Notes under the pieces: model-generated
Databases searched by the model: none
The model's input: only the letters and a program-made list of their open reading frames with translations
Told to the model about the DNA's origin: nothing
NCBI GenBank assembly: GCA_905116865.2
Contig: CAJHNH020008543.1
Coordinates: 52,283 to 116,282, forward strand
From: Candidula unifasciata
Lineage: Eukaryota > Mollusca > Gastropoda > Stylommatophora > Geomitridae
DNA: 64,000 nt
Reading direction: 5' to 3'
Position numbers and translations under genes: made by a program
Part shown: one piece after another, positions 13,101 through 22,039 of the stretch
Position numbering within the stretch: position 1 is the stretch's first letter
How the letters are laid out: each line of letters starts with the position of its first letter

Positions 13101-14027
13101 GTGAAATGGCTTGACCACTTTGCCACAGAGACCCCCAAGTTATAGATGAGAGCTTGTTTTAGTAATATGACTGTCAATGATAGCTTGTTTTAGTGATAGG
13201 TATGTCAATGATAGCTTGTTTTAGTGATAGGTATGTCAATGAGAGCATGTTTTAGCAATATGTTTCTCAGTTTAAACATGTTTATATATTGAGACTGAGT
13301 TTCCAGTTGCTTGCTCAATCGTTAAAAGGTAGTTTTAGTTTTAAACTTCAAGCGTTATGGCTCTTCTATGCCACAAGGGAAATCACTCTTATGATGCCTT
13401 TAATGTTTGAAGGCGAAGTAAGTTGTAACTTGATGATAATGAAATATATCAATTACATTGTGTTGTTATTAACCTTTATTCATGTTTCATCCTGAAAGCA
13501 AGACCAACAGAGATGGCCTGGTCAAGATTGTGCAAGTTCTTTACGGGATGTCGCAGCATGACACCTTCAACACCCCCAGTGAGCACTCTACCACAGGTAC
13601 AACCGATCACGCAACAGACTCACACCCCCAGGACCTTCTGAACCTCTCCCCTCTAGAGGCATGTCAGCTGCTCTACCATGTCGCCACGGCCATACAACAG
13701 CCAGCTATGGCAGATGCTGCAGCTTCCATCCTGAAAACCAAAGGCATCAGCTGTGAGTGGAAAGCTAAACCCACAGTGCACAGGAAGTCTTCATCAAACA
13801 TGAAACGTTCAGGCATGAAGAGTGATGATATGGATGTGCCAGATGGGGATGAGGAGGGAGCTGAGCCTCCAGCACCATCCAGCAGATCTTTGAGGGAAGC
13901 TGAGGTCAAAGATGCTAATGCTGGAACAGATGTATCCACAGGTGAACTGACCATTAGGCAGTGCAGATCTCTGTTTTGCATGGTGTATGACATAATTTCC
14001 GCAACAAAAACTATAGAATTTATCTGA
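1058..14027 (+). CDS. URB1: URB1, nucleolar pre-ribosomal-associated protein 1: 3' part of gene, nine exons, 5' end outside window
   Basis: URB1 (Npa1/NOPRA1 family) acts in the nucleolus in early assembly of the large ribosomal subunit. I join exons 1058-1118, 1649-1811, 2419-2515, 3981-4253, 5523-5629, 8432-8575, 9579-9688, 9922-10104 and 13499-14027. Every junction is GT-AG and all phases agree, giving about 554 codons without an internal stop. Recognisable URB1 C-terminal pieces occur in order: YDPSFLLRLF, PMYLPVFRFLM followed by VPEFYKLFFS, RNWMLALLSDGIR, then NHGLMSWLV. They match the order known for the family from memory; no alignment was run. The visible part is roughly the last quarter of a protein that in vertebrates exceeds 2000 residues. 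The final exon is less conserved and acidic. Introns are filled with minisatellites. Identification is strong; the exact 3' terminus is less certain. Confidence 0.88.
1649..1811 (+). CDS. URB1: URB1 exon b (163 bp)
   Basis: The acceptor is tgccctag and the donor is gtgagt. The frame contains WGKSAMEQQSVSEVLG and LKPAIMQESILNFPVRR, a helical-looking segment as expected for the repeat-like C-terminal half of URB1. It ends in phase 0 and joins the next exon without a stop. Confidence 0.8.
2419..2515 (+). CDS. URB1: URB1 exon c (97 bp)
   Basis: The acceptor is atgtacag and the donor is gtttgt, a weaker but valid GT. Read from phase 0 it contains SSCYDPSFLLRLFRQILSP, matching the conserved YDP-x-FLL-x-x-F pattern of URB1. 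One base (G) is left over and completes an Asp codon with the next exon. Confidence 0.88.
2530..2850. repeat. degenerate ~21-bp minisatellite in a URB1 intron
   Basis: A loose repeat of a roughly 21-bp unit (tgtttgtcatgtctcagtg, with variants such as tttgtcacatctc) fills the start of the intron after exon c. Copies are diverged, suggesting an older array. Open frames on the plus strand here (Cys, His and Ser rich) are by-products of the repeat. Confidence 0.8.
3127..3909 (+). mobile_element. probable solo LTR (about 783 bp) in a URB1 intron
   Basis: The block starts tgtcacaaccct and ends ctgtgaca, so it has TG...CA ends and short inverted termini (tgtcac/gtgaca). It has a different base composition from the surrounding AT-rich intron. 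Near its end lies an AATAAA (about 3788) in ttacaataaagattg, as expected of an LTR polyadenylation signal. I could not find a convincing 5-bp target duplication, so the assignment is tentative. No internal retroviral-type genes are present. Confidence 0.45.
3981..4253 (+). CDS. URB1: URB1 exon d (273 bp)
   Basis: The acceptor is ttgtattacag and the donor after caccctg is gtgtgt. The frame contains FVEKDCLSYLLIALSSHD, YHALNDFYLHAEGARWHEK and FVLDLLTASRVKDGQKL, typical of the URB1 C-terminal region. One leftover G joins CT of the next exon (Ala), directly before DPMYLPVFRF. Confidence 0.92.
4570..5335. repeat. 30-bp minisatellite, about 25 copies
   Basis: The unit is 30 bp with core ccaggattcagtgttgagac. 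Copies 4607-4984 are nearly perfect, and copies after 5000 decay progressively. Because 30 is a multiple of three, two plus-strand frames stay open through the array, but neither looks like a gene. It lies in the URB1 intron between exons d and e. Confidence 0.95.
5523..5629 (+). CDS. URB1: URB1 exon e (107 bp)
   Basis: The acceptor is catcatccccag and the donor is gtaggg. The frame reads DPMYLPVFRFLMAKPEVD followed by LSSVPEFYKLFFSAGVQ. The PMYLP and VPEFYKLF blocks are among the most conserved of the family as I recall it. It ends in phase 0 and is followed within 11 bases by a poly-G run in the intron. Confidence 0.94.
5718..7080. mobile_element. unclassified inserted element or mosaic in a URB1 intron, bounded left by poly-T
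   Basis: After a 17-base T run (5720-5738) the sequence becomes GC-richer and unlike the rest of the intron. Its left part (5743-5885) resembles 44935-45100: both share gaattcc, gacctga, ttttgcgtgtaca and ccgacttc in order. That marks it as a dispersed repeat, probably a retroelement lying on the minus strand with the T run as its tail. At 6455-6700 an 86-bp unit occurs three times in tandem. I do not recognise a protein. The right boundary is a guess. Confidence 0.45.
6455..6700. repeat. 86-bp unit, three tandem copies
   Basis: The units each contain tggatggttgctgttgtggtg-like sequence, then cggtgacgacgacactgagg and aaccgaggatg. The copies differ by about 10-15 percent by eye. They lie within the unclassified inserted block. 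Confidence 0.8.
7195..8290. repeat. 35-bp minisatellite, about 31 copies
   Basis: The unit is 35 bp with core gttagcgtgaaaccagtgct. Two main variants alternate irregularly: gttagcgtgaaacc and gtttgtgtgaatcc, plus g/a in ctag(a/g)tta. High identity in the middle and decay at both ends suggest recent expansion. It lies in the URB1 intron just upstream of exon f. Confidence 0.96.
8432..8575 (+). CDS. URB1: URB1 exon f (144 bp)
   Basis: The acceptor is tctgtttccag and the donor is gtctgt. Exactly 48 codons are in phase 0 at both ends, containing QERNWMLALLSDGIRETSDY and FIFKIIFTFYDSALSD. The sequence continues the PEFYKLF block of the preceding exon as expected for URB1. The two exons are separated by a 2.8 kb intron carrying an 86-bp triplication and a 35-bp minisatellite. 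Confidence 0.94.
8769..9230. repeat. perfect 231-bp tandem duplication in a URB1 intron
   Basis: The 231 bases beginning ggatgtttttcgactgatct at 8771 recur at 9002 with no difference that I can find, both ending in cacatatatgct. The copies are head to tail. The identity means either a very recent duplication or an assembly duplication. Confidence 0.93.
9579..9688 (+). CDS. URB1: URB1 exon g (110 bp)
   Basis: The acceptor is tgtctccag and the donor is gtaagt. It reads ELVLRTVKNACKEKSVAVD and LVQNHGLMSWLVAAVNC. The NHGLMSWL block fits the HGLL-x-W motif of URB1. Two leftover bases (CT) pair with T of the next exon to make Leu. Confidence 0.93.
9775..9875. repeat. short (CT)n and (TATG)n microsatellites
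   Basis: A CT-rich run (about 9790-9820) is followed by tatgtatgtatgta and tatata runs in the short intron between exons g and h. Confidence 0.85.
9922..10104 (+). CDS. URB1: URB1 exon h (183 bp)
   Basis: The acceptor is ctttttacag and the donor is gtatgt. The frame contains EHACHLCDICWSLWSSL and PTAVEMGLLVKTLIPHLR. The leucine-rich end fits the helical repeats of the protein. Two bases are left over and form Ser with the first base of the last exon. Confidence 0.85.
10400..12900. repeat. 2.5 kb minisatellite of alternating 29/31-bp units with a 538-bp higher-order duplication
   Basis: The unit is gcatgttttattgatagga plus actgtcagtga, with or without an extra ga, giving 29 or 31 bp. About 80 copies occur. 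The segment from about 10740 recurs about 538 bp later, including rare variants (ttgattgga, gtatgttttatt, agagaatg), which shows duplication of a multi-unit block. Copies decay at both flanks. The array fills the URB1 intron upstream of the last exon. Frames open on both strands here are repeat artefacts. Confidence 0.96.
12950..13115 (-). mobile_element. fragment of a dispersed SINE-like repeat
   Basis: The stretch gcacaacctctgtagctctg followed by gcgacgatcct matches, with changes, the segment near 54953-54985. It is therefore a copy of the same repeat family, in the same orientation. It interrupts the decaying end of the 29/31-bp array. No tRNA-like head is retained. Confidence 0.5.
13499..14027 (+). 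CDS. URB1: URB1 terminal exon with stop codon (529 bp)
   Basis: The acceptor is cctgaaag. The frame starts SKTNRDGLVKIVQVLYGMSQ and includes LLNLSPLEACQLLYHVATAI. A low-complexity tail rich in Ser, Lys and acidic residues (DDMDVPDGDEEGAEP) follows, ending at TGA 14025-14027. The first 80 or so codons look globular. The acidic stretch is typical of nucleolar proteins. A cryptic donor (aggtgaac, about 13937) could shorten the exon, so the last 30 residues are less certain. A variant polyadenylation hexamer attaaa lies at 14311; no perfect aataaa was seen nearby. Confidence 0.78.
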
Positions 14028-14685
14028 GAGCTATGTCTGTAAATGTTCCCACTTTATGGATGTAGCAGCCTTTCATGCTGGTGCACGCTTCACAAAAACT
14101 GTGGAGTTTATTTAAGAACAGCGTCTGTGAGTGTTACTCCCAGCCACTTGTTATGGCCTCGATCAGGCTCTTCCACATCTAGCTGTGTGATGTCTAATCT
14201 GGAGCACATTTTATCTAGGTGAGATGTCCTGTTCTCTTTAAAATTGGTTTTGATTGAGGGTCGACGCTGACCTGTTTGAGAAGCCAGCACTGTTTTCCAG
14301 CATCTGTAACATTAAAAGTGGATGGAGTCACCGGATATTTCCTGAAACTTAAAAGCCTGCAGCTTTTTCTGACTGCAAGTTTACACTCCAGGCCACATCA
14401 ATAATGCTCAGTCTCCAAAGCAGACAATGCTGACTTGTTGTTTAAATTGCATGATTGAATATAAATATCTGTTGGCTAACCAGCATCGACAGGCAGATAT
14501 TAAAAATTATGTTTTTGTAGTGTTAGTTTGTTAATTAATGTCAGTTTGTAGTAGATGTTGTATAGGTTTTGTCTGAAGCTTGTATGTGTGTCTGGTAAGC
14601 TCTATGGAAGTTTGGTCACTTGTGTGTGAATGCATCTTCGGTTTGTGTTGTTTGACATTTGCAGTGTTCTAGTGAATGTCATAAA
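14028..14685 (+). other. 3' flank of URB1, probable 3' UTR
   Basis: About 660 bases follow the URB1 stop without a coding signal. A variant polyadenylation signal attaaa is at 14311. The stretch is moderately AT-rich with no recognisable repeat. Confidence 0.4.
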
Positions 14686-15325
14686 TTTGTCAGACTGGAG
14701 AGTACTAACCCTCTCTGAAAGATGCAAGCACCCTACAATGTTCCTGTGATGTGAATGTTGACAGTATATCAGACAGTAGAGTACTAATCCTCTCTGTTAG
14801 ATGTGAGCACCCTGCAGTGTTCCTGTGATGTGATTGTTGACAGTATATCAGACAGTAGAGTACTAATCCTCTCTGTTAGATGTGAGCACCCTGCAGTGTT
14901 CCTGTGATGTGATTGTTGACAGTATATCAGACAGTAGAGTACTAATCCTCTCTGTTAGATGTGAGCACCCTGCAGTGTTCCTGTGATGTGAATGTTGACA
15001 GTATATCAGACAGTAGAGTACTAATCCTCTCTGTTAGATGTGAGCACCCTTCAGTGTTCCTGTGATGTTATTGCTGACAGTATATCAGACAGTAGAGTAC
15101 TAATCCTCTCTGTTGGATGTGAGCACCCTACAGTGTTCCTGTGATGTGATTGCTGACAGTATATCAGACAGTAGAGTACTAATCCTCTCTGTTAGATGTC
15201 TCTGATAGATGCAACCACCTTACAGGGTTCCTTTGACATGAATGTTGACAGTATATCAGACAGTAGTGTGCTAACCCTCTCTGATAGATGCAAGCACCTT
15301 ACAAGGTTCCTTTTATGTGAATGTC
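14685..15325. repeat. 79-bp minisatellite, about 8 copies
   Basis: The unit is about 79 bp with core gacagtatatcagacagtag followed by agtactaatcctctctg. The inner copies are nearly identical. The first and last copies differ (aagcaccctacaatg, caaccaccttacagg). Confidence 0.93.
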
Positions 15326-15815
15326 GTGCGTGTGTGTGTCAGTTTGGAGTACCAAAATGTCCTGATGTTATCTCCCTTTGATTGTGCTCGAGTGGCTGTT
15401 ATGCCCAAGTAAACCAAAGAATGAGCTACGGAAGGGGAAAAAAAGGGGGGGGGGGTGGCAGGTAGATAAAGGGAAACACAGCAGTACTGCCTCACAGGTG
15501 AATGATTCCACTGATTGAATAGCGAGGTGATGGTTATCGGGAATATGTCAGTTAAGTAATCGCGTCTGTGCTTGCAGTAGTGATTTATATAATATGCTGA
15601 AGGCTCTGCAGCGGTGGTCGTTTGTGATATTGTGAGGCTGACTGGCTCTGCTTCTCATCTGGTTAGATGCCTTTTTATGTCTGACAGACTTGCGTATAGT
15701 CAAGCATCAAGGGCAGAAATACTACCTAGCAGTCACCGATCAGGGACAGAAACACTAGGACATGCTTGAAATTTGGTACCTGAGCCTTAAGCTTTTCCCT
15801 TTGTTCATTTATGTG
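15325..15815. other. no recognised feature
   Basis: Unique-looking sequence with a short A/G run at 15437-15458. I see no gene, RNA or repeat. Confidence 0.4.
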
Positions 15816-15995
15816 TGGGTTCCAGTGCCCTATTGTGAGAAAAGCAAGAATAGACCCACTGCCTCCCCAACAGGCATGTCGTCAGAGTGCATCTGCTGAG
15901 ACGCAAGGAACCAACAGTCTGCACACAAGACTCAGATTCTGGAACAAGTCAAAAGTTTAGAAATGGATAAACAACCAGAACTTCCGCGCAGATCC
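15815..15995 (+). repeat. dispersed repeat, copy 1 (gacccactgcctccc family)
   Basis: The segment gtgtgggttccagtgcccta, then gacccactgcctccc, aggcatgtcgt, gaaccaacagtctgc recurs with changes at 19045-19185. Parts recur at 18615-18680 and at 28657-28700. All are in the same orientation, so this is a transposon-derived repeat family of unknown type. Confidence 0.65.
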
Positions 15996-15999
15996 TTCT

Positions 16000-17560
16000 T
16001 GTGTACCCCTGCAACATATATATTTACACGGCTTTCAGGACTTTGTTATTTATTTTCCGACAACAGGGTTACTCTCTTCTCCTAGAATTGATCTGTTTGT
16101 CACTGGAAGATCACCATCATATCGCTCTCACACACACACACACACACACTTTCATAAATACACAGTCCTTAACACACGTACAGGGCGAGTGCTACCAGAA
16201 ATTGGCTATGCTAACATCGGAGACGCGGCAAAGAGTTACAAGATATAAAGTGGGGTTTGTCCTGAATAGAAGTTTGGTGGTTTTTGTGGAGTTAGTCTGA
16301 CCGTGGGCGCCAAAAAGAACAACAACATTGGTCATGTTTGAAATACACACACACACACACATGCACGCCTGTGCCACAGTCATTGATAATTTAAATTAAT
16401 AATTGATGTCGGCTGGCGGGAAGGCCAAGACGAGGAGGCTGATGGGATATGGCACGTAGCCAGTGCAGAACTGAATAGAAACGGATTGCGAAAAACGGCG
16501 GATTTTGGAGAGAATCGGCACCTCTGTTGTTGTCTCTAGGGACGCTGGGCGTGCTTTTATTTGATTAGCCGGTTTTGTCGCAACAGATCTGTTTTGTATG
16601 GGGAGGGGGGATTTTTAACATTTCCGACATTTGTATTTTTAGAGTGGCTGTCTGAGGTCAGACATTGGCGGCTATGACTCCCCCCTCACCCCCAATCCCT
16701 TCGTGTCCCTTACATTGAAAGACAGTCGATGTTTACTTATACTGTTGTCATTTCCGTTCTTGTTTTGTTGTTGTTCACCAGAAAAAGTCCAATGTTATAA
16801 CGGTGTTTCGATGCGAAATGAGCACCGACTAGCTCTTACTCTCTTTAATATTGTACTTTCCCGACAACTCACGGAGATGGAGTGAACAAAAAAAGTACCA
16901 TAATTTCCCCAGTGATTTATTTCAACTTATAACGATAAATAGTCTTAATGATGGAAGGCAGAAACGAAACTGTGGGAATTTCCCGAAAAGGAAATGTGGA
17001 GCGTCGGAGTAGTAAAACTATCCTCTTGTATTATTGTTATTATGATACAGAATGCTGGCAACAGTCAATTCTGTAGATGCTTTCGTCTTTTATTTTCGAC
17101 GAATGTCCTAACATTTGGTCAGTAGTCACACTGTAGTGCATGGAAGGACTCCATTGAATGACAAACGTCTGTCGACTGTACCTTTCGTGCATCGAAACAC
17201 TGCCGTTGATGTGGTTATACTACACGAACCCCCCCCCCCCCCCCCCCCCGTTACTATTTCTCTAAATTTCTGTCACTGATCTTGGTGACTTTGTTCACTT
17301 TTAGTCTTCATTTTAGTTTTCTCTTGGCCCGTTTCTTAGGGATAAAGTTACGTGTACGAGCCGAATCATGTTTACAGACAAACTAGAGTAGTGTAGCGTT
17401 AACTCAACAAAGAGACGTCAAGACACTAGTTGAACCATGCAGCTTGTCAGTACCCTAGTTATGCAAAGTTCGCTCTCATTTTCTATCATATATTAATAAA
17501 GAAACAGACAATGAATTGATTGGCACTTATATAAAGTTAGATAGAGCACACTAGACGACT
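16000..17560. other. intergenic sequence with (CA)n and poly-C runs
   Basis: Short (CA)n runs lie at 16128-16150 and 16345-16362, and a 20-base C run at 17230-17250. The rest shows no gene or repeat that I can support. Short open frames here lack recognisable domains or splice context. Confidence 0.5.
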
Positions 17561-17574
17561 TAAAAATCGAAAGC

Positions 17575-17665
17575 TATAGTTACTGTGCCAGGAATCGAAC
17601 CTGTCACCCACAGACGGCGTGTGCGCCTCGCTATGGCAACAAGTGTACTAAGAACATGGCCTTAT
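17575..17665 (-). mobile_element. tRNA-like SINE head (tentative)
   Basis: The plus strand reads gccaggaatcgaacctgtc. Its complement contains a near-perfect RNA polymerase III B box (ggttcgattcc) as in tRNA genes and tRNA-derived SINEs. No complete tRNA cloverleaf is evident, so I treat it as a SINE remnant. Confidence 0.4.
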
Positions 17666-17954
17666 AATTTTCTTTCAGAGCCTACATTTCTAAGACCTGA
17701 ACCTGCTGCTTACAGACGTTACTGTGACATTCCTTTCTCTGTGTGTTCGTCTCCAGTCACTGTGTTTCTATTTCTGCCTGCCTTTTCCTCTGTGCCTGAA
17801 CGTCAGTCCTTCGTTTCCTCTGTCTGCCATCGGTTCGTCCATCTGCCGGTCTGTATTTCTCGTGGTGAGTTTATGTGTTTGTACATCTATTCGTTAGTCT
17901 GCCCATCGGATACGAATTGTTGTCTACCAGTCAGCCAGTTTCTCTGTCTATATA

Positions 17955-18340
17955 CCTGACATGTCAGCGGCATCCGGTGACAAGACATGCCAGCGGCATC
18001 CAGTGACGTGTCGCGTCTGCGGCATCCAGTGACCTGTCATGTCAGTGACATCCAGTGACCTGTCATGTCAGTGACATCCAGTGACCGTTCATGTCAGTGA
18101 CATCCAGTGACCTGTCATGTCAGTGACATCCGGTGACCTGTCATGTCAGTGACATCCAGTGACCTGTCGTGTTAGCGACATCCGGTGACCTGTCGTGTCA
18201 GCGACATCCGGTGACCTGTCGTGTTAGCGACATCCGGTGACCTGTCGTGTCAGCGACATCCGGTGACCTGTCGTGTCAACGACATCCAGTGACCTGTCGT
18301 GTCAGCGACATCCAGTGACCTGTCATGTCAGCATACTGTG
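17955..18340. repeat. 26-bp minisatellite, about 14 copies
   Basis: The unit is 26 bp: gacctgtcatgtcagtgaca followed by tccagt. Variant cgtgttagcgacatccgg copies cluster in the second half. Confidence 0.93.
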
Positions 18341-18717
18341 GCCATCTCCCTCCATGTCCGGTTTCTATTCCTTTCATCGTGTGTTTTCAATTGTGTATCT
18401 GCCCTTCTGTTCTCTTTACCATGTAATTCAGGCCCCTTTTTTGCCTTGTGGGTTTCAGTGAAAGAACATTCTAGTTATACATGTGTCACGTTTTGTCATC
18501 ATGTATCCAGTCAGTGGCGTCACCTTTCCCCCACCTCTTGATTCCTTTGAACGGAGTTAATCATTTCAAGTGTAGGAAGAATAAATCGGCTAGAACAGAT
18601 TTACTAAATATAATTTCCTTCGAAGTGCATCTGCCTGAGAGACAGGGAACCAACAGTGTGCATACAAACCAGAACTTTCCGACGAAGTTTACAGCCGGTG
18701 AACGCGAACAAGAAGGA

Positions 18718-18995
18718 GAACTAAATATACTGTATGAAATGGATATGACAAGAGAAGAAGAAGAACTAAATATACTGTATGAAATGGATATGACAAGAGA
18801 AGAAGAAGAACTAAATATACTGTATGAAATGGATATGACAAGAGAAGAAGAAGAACTAAATATACTGTATGAAATGGGTATGACAAGAGAAGAAGAAGAA
18901 CTAAATATACTGTATGAAATGGATATGACAAGAGAAGAAGAAGAACTAAATATACTGTATGAAATGGATATGACAAGAGAAGAAGAAGAACGTTG
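18718..18995 (+). repeat. 45-bp minisatellite that keeps a reading frame (15-residue repeat, 6 copies)
   Basis: The unit gaactaaatatactgtatga followed by aatggatatgacaagagaag and aagaa repeats six times with one internal change (ggt for gat). In one plus frame it encodes the 15-residue unit ELNILYEMDMTREEE, ending in a stop at 18994-18996. The open frame begins near 18481 and lacks a recognisable upstream domain. I regard it as a repeat rather than a gene, but the frame is intact. Confidence 0.85.
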
Positions 18996-19039
18996 ATGAA
19001 CATATTAGAGTGTGGAACATATGAACGTACTTAGGCAGG

Positions 19040-19190
19040 GCTTCCGTGTGGGTTCCGGGGCCCAGTTGTGAGGGGAAAAAAAGAAGACCCACTGCCTCCC
19101 TGACAAGCATGTCGTAGAAGTCTATTATTTAGGGGATTCCTTAGAAGTCAGGCTACATCTACCTGAAAGGCAAAGAACCAAGCCTGCATA
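19040..19190 (+). repeat. dispersed repeat, copy 2 (gacccactgcctccc family)
   Basis: Matches 15815-15930 in order: gtgtgggttcc, gacccactgcctccctgaca, agcatgtcgt, then aaagaaccaagcctgc. It is more diverged toward its 3' end. Confidence 0.65.
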
Positions 19191-19376
19191 GTGAGGCCAG
19201 TATCTATGTTTGTTGTTGATATTTTAGGATTCTACGTACATATTTTTTTTCCTAAGATGGCGGCTTTTGCCATGTCAACCATGATTTTTTTTTAAACTTA
19301 AAGTATGCAAATGTATTAACATATATCCCTACAAATGATCATTACAAAATAATAGGTCTATCTAACACTGTAAGTA

Positions 19377-19377
<1 letters not shown>

Positions 19378-19455
<78 letters not shown>

Positions 19456-19478
19456 TGTGTGTGTGTGTGTGTAGTGAC
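19378..19478. repeat. (TA)n then (TG)n microsatellite
   Basis: About 35 TA units, then about 9 TG units. Directly upstream of the SINE-interrupted 47-bp array. Confidence 0.98.
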
Positions 19479-19542
19479 TCCTTAAGCGGGAGGTAATGAA
19501 TCTACTGGGCTATGGTCACGATGAACTCCCGATGAACAGCTT

Positions 19543-19763
19543 TTTTTTTTTTTTTTTACGTATCCAGAAACCATGAGTTGTAAACCCTTTGGCTCGGTAC
19601 TATGGATATCGCAACCCTTCGGCCTTGATTACATTATAGGTACCGTTAATCTGGGAGAAATGTGGCTTTTCTGCCCACCCCCGGGAGTGAACCCGGACCA
19701 CAAGGAGTTCGTCACCCGGCCGCCGCGAAAGTCCGGTTTAAACAACTTCGCTAGAGAGCCGGG
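19543..19763 (-). mobile_element. tRNA-derived SINE (family A), minus orientation, with 13-bp target duplication
   Basis: Complement of the element at 29026-29246: shared blocks include gggagtgaacccggaccaca, gttgcgatatcc (as ggatatcgcaac) and ccatgagttgt. The complement carries a polymerase III B box (ggttcactccc). The element ends in a T run on this strand (A tail). The 13-bp sequence cgatgaacagctt flanks it at 19530-19542 and 19764-19776. This is a clear retrotransposition footprint inside the 47-bp minisatellite region. Confidence 0.93.
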
Positions 19764-19799
19764 CGATGAACAGCTTAAGCATGACGAAATGAATCTACT

Positions 19800-20520
19800 G
19801 GTGACGACGACGAACCTCGAGTGTGGAACAGGTGAACACACCGGGGTATTGCGACGATGAAACTCCAGTGTGGAACAGGTGAACACACCGGGGTATTGCG
19901 ACGATGAACCTCCAGTGTGGAACAGGTGAACACACTAGGGTATTGCAACGATGAACCTCCAGTGTGGAACAGGTGAACACACCGGGGTATTGCGACGATG
20001 AAACTCCAGTGTGGAACAGGTGAACATACCGGGGTATTGCGACGATGAACCTCCAGTGTGGAACAGGTGAACACACTGGGGTATTGCGACGATGAACCTC
20101 CAGTGTGGAACAGGTGAACACACCGGGGTATTGCGACGATGAACCTCCAGTGTGGAACAGGTGAACACACCGGGGTATTGCGACGATGAACCTCCAGTGT
20201 GGAACAGGTGAACACACTAGGGTATTGCGACGATGAACCTCCAGTGTGGAACAGGTGAACAAACTGGGGTATTGCGACGATGAACCTCCAGTGTGGAACA
20301 GGTGAACAAACTGGGGTATTGCGAAGATGAACCTCGAGTGTGGAACAAGTTTTTACACTGGAATAAGGCGATGATAAACCTTCAGTGTGTTACAAGTTAT
20401 TACACTGGGGTACGGCGACAATAAACCTCTAGTGTGGAACAAGTTATTACACGAGGGTATTGCGACGATGAACCTCGAGTGTGAAACAAGTGAACACACT
20501 GGGGTAGGGCGATAATGAAT
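19800..20520. repeat. 47-bp minisatellite, about 15 copies
   Basis: The unit is 47 bp with core ctccagtgtggaacaggtga followed by acacaccggggtattgcgac. The first two thirds are well conserved and later copies decay (aagttattacac). Long minus-strand open frames here (Cys, His, Ser, Arg-rich) come from the repeat. Confidence 0.95.
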
Positions 20521-20990
20521 CTGAATGTGATTTGTTTTTTAAAAGAGTTTTGACCATTGAGCTGACAATAACATAGAAAACATGATTCCAAGTCTTGCCA
20601 AGAGTTAAATACAGCGTGGGCAAACATCCCTGGTTGGTCAAACATCAACACGTGACCAAGCGGCACGCGCCTTACTGTTGTTAGAGGTGACGCCACTCTG
20701 TGTGAGGGGAGGTAGGTTACTGGACAAACGCCGACACGTGATCACACACACAGTCCACCGTCTGTGAAACAGAAGTCTGACTGAAACAGCTGCTCACACA
20801 AAAGCTGATGTTCTCAAGGGATTGACTTGGGTACCGTCCAACAAGTCTCCGTCCTTGGATGAATGCTGTCAGCCGCTTTGTCTTCGCCCACGAAGCCAGA
20901 ACACGGACCTCCATTGAGGATACGATGTATGCAACAAACATCGCTCAGTACTCTGGGTAAACCTATCGGGGCTCCTCAACTGAAATGAAG
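20520..20990. other. no recognised feature
   Basis: Unique-looking sequence between the minisatellite and a LINE fragment. Short minus-strand open frames are present without recognisable domains. Confidence 0.4.
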
Positions 20991-21029
20991 TAAAGTTTGA
21001 CGGCATCGTGTTCTATTTAGGTGCCTAAG

Positions 21030-21295
21030 GTTTCAAATGTTCGCCAGTGTGTTGGGAAACTATACTTTACTATACCGACCACCGGCGTACTTTAGTGTTG
21101 TATTCGCTGTTATGAGAAGAGGGAAAATTGTACATATTCTGACCACTGGAAAGAGAGACAGAGAGAAGATTCTTGACAGTGTTTTGTCATGGCTCGGAGG
21201 TTTGTCAGCACACGAACTGATAGACGTATTTGCAGATTGTGGAGAGGCATGATTGCTCACCCTAGTGGGCAAGGCACTTGATGATGATTATCTTC
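21030..21295 (+). mobile_element. LINE 3' end fragment (RGR-x-REKILD family)
   Basis: The frame MRRGKIVHILTTGKRDREKI followed by LDSVLSWLGGLSAHELID is the terminal part of a non-LTR reverse transcriptase ORF2. After a frameshift near 21247 the next frame continues WRGMIAHPSGQGT. A GAT-rich tail (gatgatgatta) follows. A second copy of the same family lies on the minus strand at 57040-57560. Confidence 0.7.
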
Positions 21296-21299
21296 CATT

Positions 21300-22035
21300 T
21301 GGTGTCCATGCTGGGGGGAAAAAAAACACATAACCAGCCACGAGAGGACCTGTTGAACAATGTCATCATGTCAGATTTGACCCAGCAAAGAAAGTTGGAA
21401 GCTGAGAGATACGACCCGTAAGAGGCTCAGGCAGACGAGATTTCCTGATCCCATTTTTATATAAATCCCGGTAAAGCCACGAAATATCCTAGCCACTTTT
21501 AACGGCGCAGAGTGGCACGGGTAAAGTCGGAGATAATGTCCGGTAAACAAATGGGCCTCAAAAAGTCATCACATATTTCATTGGCTCACGTTTACCAAGA
21601 ATAAACTGTCGGTAGAGAAAACAAACGGCCTAATCAATCTGGCTTGCATTGTCACACATCGGAGCTAAAAGCCTCAGATAAGAGAATCTTCAGGCCGGAT
21701 ACAAATGGCCGTGAGCTGGGGGAAAAGAAACGAAAGTGGGGAGATTTCTTCAAGTTAAAATAAATGTCCGGGACAATGTGCCAAGGGGAAAAGCGGTAAG
21801 TCATTTGTTTGAGGACTACATATGTCTTCGAACCTGCATTTGAAACGGCGGAGGCAGTCGGGAGGTTTTCATTTCTACCGATGATTCTAGGAAATAGTGC
21901 CAGATAAATATGTCTTATGTTTGAACGAGGCCAATTTTTGGGTCTTTTTCTGCAGAAATATCGCCCTTGACGTCACACATCACGTGGTATCTGAGTACTA
22001 GTGAAAGAGATCTCTCATTGGTTGTCCGTTTCTAG
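21300..22035. other. no recognised feature
   Basis: Unique-looking AT-balanced sequence. Neither a gene nor a clear repeat is visible. Confidence 0.4.
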
Positions 22036-22039
22036 CGTT

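Noticed and set aside
12764..13114. 116-codon plus-strand frame ahead of the last URB1 exon
   Set aside because: Its first third is minisatellite and the rest overlaps a SINE fragment. It does not fit the splice phase between exons h and the terminal exon.
19775..20262. 146-155 codon minus-strand frames with repeated Cys-Ser-His-Arg motifs
   Set aside because: They arise from the 47-bp minisatellite in three phases. No conserved protein features.
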